Assembly (NCBI GenBank): GCA_022701925.1
Contig: JAKONM010000281.1
Coordinates: 1 to 6,209 of the forward strand
Origin: Microbacteriaceae bacterium
Lineage (GTDB): Bacteria > Actinomycetota > Actinomycetes > Actinomycetales > Microbacteriaceae
Direction of reading: 5' to 3'
DNA length: 6,209 bases
A model generated the notes under the pieces. That model saw only the letters and a list, made by a program, of their open reading frames with translations, did not search any database and was not told the origin of the DNA. Below, piece after piece: positions 1 to 4,185 of the stretch (the stretch's first letter is position 1; the number at the start of each line of letters is the position of its first letter). A program made the translations under genes and the position numbers.

Positions 1-937
1 CGTACGAGCTGTAGGCGAAGACCGGCAGCGACTGCATGCGGCCGTCGAAGAGGTCGTAGTTCATGCTCGCCGTGAAGCCGGCGGTGATGAGCAGCGGGGC
101 CGTCTCGCCGATGACGCGGGCGATCGAGAGCATCACGCCGGTCACGATGCCGGCCAGCGCGGTGGGCAGCACGACCTTCAGGATGGTCAGCCACTTCGGC
201 ACGCCCAGCGCGTAGGAGGCCTCGCGCAGGTCCATCGGCACCAGCTTCAGCATCTCCTCGCTGGAGCGGACGACGATCGGGATCATCAGCAGCGACAGCG
301 CCACCGCGCCGCCGAAGCCCGACCGGTAGCCGGCGTTGCCCGAGATCAGCACGAACAGGGCGAAGGCGAACAGTCCGGCGACGATGGACGGGATGCCGGT
401 CATGACGTCGACCAGGAAGGTGATGCCGCGGGCGATCGGCCCCCGGCCGTACTCGACAAGGTAGATGGCGGCGAGCAGGCCGACCGGCACCGAGATGACG
501 GTCGCGGCCAGGGTGATCTCGACCGTGCCGATCACGGCGTGGATCGCGCCGCCGCCGGGCCCGGTGACGCCGCGCATCGACTCGTTGAAGTAGGCGACGT
601 CGAACCGGGCGAGGCCGCGGGTGACCACGGTGGCGATCAGGCTGATCAGCGGGATCATCGCGATGCCGAAGGCGGTGCAGACCACGGTCGTGACCAGCCG
701 GTCCTTCGCCCGGCGGGACCCCTCCACCAGGAAGGAGACGACGTAGACGCTCACGACCCAGAGCACCAGGCCGAAGAAGATCGCCCCGGTGATGTTGTAG
801 GCCGCCGTCATGCCGGACAGCAGGAAGATCAGGAACAGCAGCCCCGTGATCACCAGGCTGCCGGCCAGCAGTCCCGCGGGCGACCAGCGGGGCAGCTGGC
901 CCGATCGGTTGCCGGTGGCGATCGCCGTGGTGGCCAT
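1..937 (-). CDS. pstA: Phosphate ABC transporter permease PstA (C-terminus cut by window edge)
   Basis: This is one of the two membrane subunits of the high-affinity PstSCAB phosphate importer. With PstC it forms the channel in the cytoplasmic membrane and couples to the ATPase PstB. The ATG at 937-935 opens a frame that stays open to the window edge, giving 312 complete residues. Hydrophobic segments lie near residues 21-41, 50-70, 82-106, 134-160, 172-198, 207-225 and 258-285. The ABC permease EAA loop is clear around residues 239-280 (EASYALGVPKW, then IARVIGETAPLL), which is characteristic of PstA. The start overlaps the pstC stop as TGATG, and GGAAGGG at 950-944 sits 6 nt upstream inside pstC, so translation is probably coupled. 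The two hydrophobic segments before residue 72 look like an N-terminal addition relative to the E. coli protein. Only the last part of the protein is missing. The identification is firm. Confidence 0.95.
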   Translation of the reverse strand, partial: MATTAIATGNRSGQLPRWSPAGLLAGSLVITGLLFLIFLLSGMTAAYNITGAIFFGLVLWVVSVYVVSFLVEGSRRAKDRLVTTVVCTAFGIAMIPLISLIATVVTRGLARFDVAYFNESMRGVTGPGGGAIHAVIGTVEITLAATVISVPVGLLAAIYLVEYGRGPIARGITFLVDVMTGIPSIVAGLFAFALFVLISGNAGYRSGFGGAVALSLLMIPIVVRSSEEMLKLVPMDLREASYALGVPKWLTILKVVLPTALAGIVTGVMLSIARVIGETAPLLITAGFTASMNYDLFDGRMQSLPVFAYSSY

Positions 938-1887
938 CAGACGCCCTTCCCGCCGCCGCGGCGGCCGACGATCGCCCGGGACGCGGCGTTCACCGCGAAC
1001 GTGATGACGAAGAGGATCAAGCCGGTGGCGATCAGCACGTTGAGGGTGACGCCGTAGGACTCGGGGAACTGCAGGGCGATGTTCGCCGCGACCGTGGTCG
1101 GGTTCTCCGTGCGCAGCAGGAAGAACCCGACGATGACCGACGGGGACAGGATCATCGCGACGGCCAGGGTCTCGCCGAGGGCCCGGCCGAGGCCGAGCAT
1201 GATCGCGGAGACGACGCCGGCCTTGCCGAAGGGCAGGACCGCCATCTGGATCATCTCCCAGCGGGTGGCGCCGAGGGCCAGGGCGGCCTCCTCGTTCAGC
1301 CGCGGGGTCTGCAGGAAGATCTCCCGCGACAGCGCGGTGACGATCGGGATGATCATGACCGCCAGCACCATGGCGACGGTCAGGATCGTGCGGCCGGAGG
1401 CGGAGACGTTGCCGCTGAAGAGCGGGATCCAGCCGAGCGCGTCGTTGAGGAAGACGTAGAACGGGCGCACGAACGGCGCGAAGACGTAGATGCCCCACGC
1501 GCCGTAGACCACGCTCGGCACGGCGGCGAGCAGGTCGACCGCGCTGCCGAGGCCGCGGGCGATGCGGCGCGGGGCGTAGTGCGAGGTGAAGAGCGCGATC
1601 GCGATGGAGAAGGGCACGGCGAACACGAGCGCCAGCAGCGCGGCCCAGATCGTGCCGAAGGCGAGCGGCACCACGTACGCCCAGAAGTTCGCGTACTCGC
1701 CGGTGCTCGTGATCTGACGGGGCTCCGCCGAGAACGCGGGGATGCTCTGCGCGATCAGGAAGACGGCGACCGCGGCCAGCGCCGCCAGGATGACCAGGCC
1801 GCCGACCAGGGCGGCGCCGGAGAAGATCGTGTCGCCGGGGCGACGAGGGGCGCGGAGTCGCGCGGGGGCGGCCGTCGAGGCGGTCAT
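937..1887 (-). CDS. pstC: Phosphate ABC transporter permease PstC
   Basis: This is the second membrane subunit of the PstSCAB phosphate importer and pairs with PstA. The product is 316 residues, normal for the family. A short basic cytoplasmic N-terminus (RLRAPRRPGD, 10-19) is followed by hydrophobic segments near 22-50, 69-100, 116-140, 166-185, 222-255 and 283-303. The conserved EAA loop lies at about 199-240: EEAALALGATRWEMI, then GLGRALGETLAVAMI, a typical PstC signature. The ATG at 1887-1885 has AAGGA at 1896-1892 with a somewhat short 4 nt spacer. It follows pstS after an 86 bp gap that holds a strong hairpin, and its TGA is shared with the pstA start. No promoter is evident in the gap, so it is probably read from the pstS transcript. 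The identification is firm. Confidence 0.97.
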   Translation of the reverse strand: MTASTAAPARLRAPRRPGDTIFSGAALVGGLVILAALAAVAVFLIAQSIPAFSAEPRQITSTGEYANFWAYVVPLAFGTIWAALLALVFAVPFSIAIALFTSHYAPRRIARGLGSAVDLLAAVPSVVYGAWGIYVFAPFVRPFYVFLNDALGWIPLFSGNVSASGRTILTVAMVLAVMIIPIVTALSREIFLQTPRLNEEAALALGATRWEMIQMAVLPFGKAGVVSAIMLGLGRALGETLAVAMILSPSVIVGFFLLRTENPTTVAANIALQFPESYGVTLNVLIATGLILFVITFAVNAASRAIVGRRGGGKGV

Positions 1888-1929
1888 CGGGTCCTTCGGA
1901 TCGCGGGGGTGACGGGAGCCTAGGCGGAC

Positions 1930-1962
1930 GTCGGGGCCCGGACCGATCGGCCGGGCCCCGAC
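1930..1962 (-). terminator. Strong GC hairpin between pstS and pstC, without a U tract
   Basis: A perfect 12-bp inverted repeat (1951-1962 GTCGGGGCCCGG in transcript sense, pairing with 1930-1941) encloses a 9-nt loop. The loop itself contains the palindrome CCGATCGG, so the stem can extend by 2 bp past a bulged base to a GATC tetraloop. In the transcript it begins 11 nt after the pstS stop. The following bases (GTCCGCCTAG) are not U-rich, so it is not a classical intrinsic terminator. It could be a partial terminator or attenuator, or an mRNA-stabilising structure that protects the pstS message while less pstCA is made. The structure is certain from the sequence; the function is inference. 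Confidence 0.75.
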
Positions 1963-1973
1963 TTCCGGGGGTG

Positions 1974-3074
1974 CTACTTGATGGTCGCGGCGGCGGCCTG
2001 CGCGGCCGAGGCGATCGTGCCGGTCAGCGGAGCCGACTTCGCGGAGTCCGCGGCCGCCTGCTGGCCCTCGGTGCTGGTGATGTACTTCGCGTACGCCGCC
2101 ACCTCGGTGCCCTTGGCCGAGTCCTTGTAGGTCTGGCAGGTGATCAGGTAGCTGACCAGGGTGATCGGGTACTGCGTCGCCTCGGTGGGCTTGCGGTCGA
2201 TCGTCACCACCGTGTCGTTGTCCTCGCGCGTGGTGTCGACCTCGGCGGCCTCGGCCGCGGCGGAGGCGACCTCGGCGGAGGGCTTCACGTAGTCGCTGCC
2301 GACCTGGACGCCCGCGACCGACAGGTCGCCCGCGGAGGAGTTGTCGACGTAGCCGATGGAGCCCGCGCCGGCCGTGACGGCCGCGACGATGCCGGAGCCC
2401 TTGGCCGCGCCCTCACCGGTCTTGTACGGGAAGGCGTCGCCGGGCTCGTTCGACCAGTCGGACGGGGCCGCGGTGTGCAGGTAGTCCGTGAAGTTGGTCG
2501 TGGTGCCTGAGCTGTCGGAGCGGTAGACGGGCGTGATGGTGCTGCTCGGCAGCTTCGCGTCCGGGTTCAGCGCCGTGATCGCGGAGTCGTTCCACTTCGT
2601 GATCTTGCCCGAGAAGATCTTCGCCAGCGTCGAGGCGTCGAGGTTCAGGGTGTCCACGCCGTCCAGGTTGTAGACCAGGGCGATCGGCGAGACGTACACC
2701 GGGATGTCGATGCCCTTGCCGTCGCAGGCGCCGAACGAACCGCTCAGCTCCTCGCTCTTCAGCGCCGAGTCGCTGCCCGCGAAGTCGGCGCCGCCGCTGA
2801 TGAAGGCCTCGCGGCCCGCGCCGGAGCCGGCCGGGTCGTAGTTGATCGTCGCGCCGGTGTTGGTCTCCTGGAACCCCTTGGTCCAGGCGGTCTGCGCGTT
2901 CGACTGGGCGGACGAGCCGACGCCGTTCAGCGTGCCGGTGATCGCCGCGCCGCCGGAGGCGCCGGCCGAGCCCGAGCCGCCGCTCGCGGGCGCCTCGTTC
3001 GAGGCGCAGGAGGTGAGGGCGATCATGGCGGTGAGGGCCGTGCCGATGACGAGGCCCGAACGCAGGTGCTTCAA
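1974..3074 (-). CDS. pstS: Periplasmic-type phosphate-binding lipoprotein PstS
   Basis: This is the extracytoplasmic solute-binding protein that captures orthophosphate and delivers it to PstC/PstA. The chosen start is TTG at 3074-3072, preceded by AGAAGGA with a 5 nt spacer, giving 366 residues. It places a lipoprotein signal peptide at the very N-terminus: basic K2 and R5, a hydrophobic stretch 8-20, and lipobox LTSC with the lipidated Cys23. A Ser/Gly/Ala-rich linker (about 28-44) tethers the domain to the membrane. Phosphate-contact motifs of the family are visible: GVGSSAQ (51-57), SGAGREAF with GGADFAGSDSAL (84-105), and YRSDSSGTTTNFTDYL (184-199). Residues 263-300 form an Ala/Glu-rich insertion before the C-terminal lobe. 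It heads pstSCA and follows a control region with a PHO-box-like repeat, so phosphate-starvation induction is likely. The frame stays open upstream to an ATG at 3335, but that would bury the signal peptide. Confidence 0.96.
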   Translation of the reverse strand: MKHLRSGLVIGTALTAMIALTSCASNEAPASGGSGSAGASGGAAITGTLNGVGSSAQSNAQTAWTKGFQETNTGATINYDPAGSGAGREAFISGGADFAGSDSALKSEELSGSFGACDGKGIDIPVYVSPIALVYNLDGVDTLNLDASTLAKIFSGKITKWNDSAITALNPDAKLPSSTITPVYRSDSSGTTTNFTDYLHTAAPSDWSNEPGDAFPYKTGEGAAKGSGIVAAVTAGAGSIGYVDNSSAGDLSVAGVQVGSDYVKPSAEVASAAAEAAEVDTTREDNDTVVTIDRKPTEATQYPITLVSYLITCQTYKDSAKGTEVAAYAKYITSTEGQQAAADSAKSAPLTGTIASAAQAAAATIK

Positions 3075-3079
3075 GGTGA

Positions 3080-3086
3080 TCCTTCT
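3080..3086 (-). promoter_or_regulatory. Shine-Dalgarno site that fixes the pstS TTG start
   Basis: AGAAGGA in transcript sense lies 5 nt before the TTG codon at 3074. It is the best match to the anti-Shine-Dalgarno sequence in the region, and together with the signal peptide that begins directly after TTG it decides the start. No ATG or GTG in frame is as well placed. Confidence 0.8.
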
Positions 3087-3120
3087 GGGGTCGGAGTGCA
3101 GTGCTCGCACGGCGCGTCCT

Positions 3121-3134
3121 CCCCTGATCAGGGG
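3121..3134. repeat. Perfect 14-bp palindrome in the pstS leader region
   Basis: CCCCTGATCAGGGG is a perfect palindrome whose inner edge lies 46 bp upstream of the pstS start. As RNA it could form a 5-bp stem with a GATC loop. As DNA it has the symmetry of a dimeric repressor site. In transcript sense it is flanked on both sides by AGGAC. No known regulator motif is recognised; the function is unknown. Confidence 0.5.
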
Positions 3135-3153
3135 TCCTCTTGAGCGCCGGCGA

Positions 3154-3179
3154 CGCCACCGTAGGCAGCGCGGGTGGCG
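3154..3179. repeat. 7-bp inverted repeat in the pstS upstream region
   Basis: CGCCACC at 3154-3160 is the exact reverse complement of GGTGGCG at 3173-3179, separated by 12 bp. In transcript sense it could fold as a hairpin about 55 nt after the end of the Nudix gene and act as a weak terminator, though no U tract follows. Alternatively it could be an operator, because one arm overlaps a possible -10 element. In such GC-rich DNA a 7-bp repeat may arise by chance. Confidence 0.35.
3158..3163 (-). promoter_or_regulatory. Possible -10 element of the pstS promoter
   Basis: TACGGT in minus-strand sense fits the actinobacterial TANNNT pattern and is the only such hexamer between the PHO-box-like repeat and the pstS leader. 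It lies 27 bp downstream of the repeat and 83 bp before the TTG start. No -35 match is seen 17-18 bp upstream (GCCGCG), as can happen at activator-dependent promoters. The distance to the repeat is longer than in classical PhoB-type promoters, so this is tentative. Confidence 0.3.
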
Positions 3180-3190
3180 CCGCGGCCTCC

Positions 3191-3212
3191 CGAAGATGAA
3201 CGGGCGGTGAAC
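3191..3212 (-). promoter_or_regulatory. PHO-box-like direct repeat upstream of pstS
   Basis: Two adjacent 11-bp units read GTTCACCGCCC (3212-3202) and GTTCATCTTCG (3201-3191) in the direction of pstS transcription. Spacing of exactly 11 bp and the GTTCAYC core match the direct-repeat units known for PhoP in Streptomyces and RegX3 in mycobacteria, which activate pst genes under phosphate limitation. A weaker third unit (GGACAGCCCGC, 3223-3213) precedes them. The repeat lies between the Nudix gene stop (3235) and pstS, about 116 bp before the start codon. The sequence match is direct; binding by a phosphate-response regulator is inferred. Confidence 0.7.
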
Positions 3213-3234
3213 GCGGGCTGTCCTGGCGGAACGG

Positions 3235-4185
3235 CTACTCCGGCGCGGCGTGGGTCTCGATCGCCAGGATGCGGTGGGGCGCCTTGGCCGCCACGTGCAC
3301 CACGGCGAACTCGGCGGTCGCCAGGATCCCGGCACGCGTCATCCTGGCGCCGTTCGGGCTGCCCGTCGTCTCGGCGATCTGCTCCAGGATCTCCGGGAGC
3401 ACCGGCGCGTGGCTGCACAGCACGGTCGTGCGGCCCTTCGCCAGCCGCTTCTCGACCACGGCGCGGATGCCGTCCGCCTGGTGGTGGGCCGCCTCCCAGC
3501 CGTCCTGGCTGAGCGCCACGGCCTTCTTCACCTCGATGCCCGTCGCCTTCGCGAGCGGGGCCACGGTGCTGAGGCACCGGTGAGCCGTGCTGCTCACGAT
3601 GCGCGTCGGCCCCCACGCCGTCAGGGCCGGCACCACGGCGCGCGCCTGGGCGTGGCCGCGGGGCGTCAGCCGGCGGTCGGCGTCGGCCCCCGAGACGGAG
3701 TCGAAGGCGGCCTTCGCGTGCCGCAGGGCGATCAGGGCGAAGCTCTCCAGCTCGCCGGTGACCGCCAGCTCGGCGAAGCGCTGCAGCACCTCGCCGTCGC
3801 GCTCGTACGTCAGCCGCTTGGCCGCCTTCGACAGCGGAACCCACTCGATCGCCGACACCTCGTCGCCGGCGGTGAAGGCGCCGCGCTGCTGCTCGTCCCG
3901 CGTCACCTCCGCAGCCCAGTAGACGACGGCCTTGTCGCGGCCGTTCGGCAGCAGGTACTGCACGGAGCCGAGCGGCAGGCCCAGGTGCACCCGGTAGCCG
4001 GTCTCCTCGTGCACCTCCCGCACGGCCGTCTGCGGCAGGGACTCCCCGGGCTCGGCCTTCCCCTTCGGCAGGCTGACGTCGCCGTGCGCCGGCCGGGAGA
4101 TCAGCAGCACCTCGACGCTCTTCGCCCTGCGGCGCCAGCAGACCGCGCCCGCGGCCAGCACGGGCGCCGCGCCGGCGTCGCTCAT
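3235..4185 (-). CDS. mutT1: MutT1-like Nudix hydrolase fused to a SixA-type histidine phosphatase
   Basis: This is a 316-residue two-domain enzyme. The N-terminal Nudix domain (about 8-140) has an intact Nudix box at 42-64 (G42, E48, R56-E57, E60-E61, G63), the divalent-metal and diphosphate-hydrolysis site. The C-terminal domain (about 150-310) is a histidine phosphatase of SixA type: LRHAKA at 154-159 with nucleophile His156, a second arginine in SSTAHRCLSTV (Arg203), and a late histidine in CSHAP (His259). Length and domain order match mycobacterial MutT1, which degrades 8-oxo-(d)GTP and diadenosine polyphosphates; in M. tuberculosis mutT1 also sits beside ppk1. The ATG at 4185 overlaps the ppk stop (ATGA) and has no Shine-Dalgarno match in front, suggesting coupled translation from ppk. 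Substrate is inferred by family. Action on inorganic polyphosphate or another diphosphate is possible given the neighbour. Confidence 0.88.
   Translation of the reverse strand: MSDAGAAPVLAAGAVCWRRRAKSVEVLLISRPAHGDVSLPKGKAEPGESLPQTAVREVHEETGYRVHLGLPLGSVQYLLPNGRDKAVVYWAAEVTRDEQQRGAFTAGDEVSAIEWVPLSKAAKRLTYERDGEVLQRFAELAVTGELESFALIALRHAKAAFDSVSGADADRRLTPRGHAQARAVVPALTAWGPTRIVSSTAHRCLSTVAPLAKATGIEVKKAVALSQDGWEAAHHQADGIRAVVEKRLAKGRTTVLCSHAPVLPEILEQIAETTGSPNGARMTRAGILATAEFAVVHVAAKAPHRILAIETHAAPE

Noticed and set aside
539..1057. A 172-codon plus-strand open frame across the pstC-pstA junction
   Set aside because: It has a repetitive Asp/Gln/Gly/Arg composition without domains. The minus strand encodes PstA and PstC with conserved EAA loops here.
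1919..1924. CCTAGG palindrome just upstream of pstC
   Set aside because: It is a 6-bp palindrome with no flanking symmetry or spacing that suggests a regulatory site.
1971..2510. A 179-codon plus-strand open frame antisense to pstS
   Set aside because: It is almost entirely Arg, Gly, Val, Asp and Leu, a typical shadow of a GC-rich coding strand. The opposite strand encodes a clear PstS.
3092..3110. Short overlapping inverted repeats around GTGCTCGCAC in the pstS leader
   Set aside because: The stems are only 3-4 bp and compete with each other. This is expected by chance in GC-rich DNA.
3075..3335. Extended pstS start at the ATG at 3335
   Set aside because: The added residues are Arg/Pro-rich noise, overlap the Nudix gene and would place the lipoprotein signal peptide more than 85 residues inside the protein.
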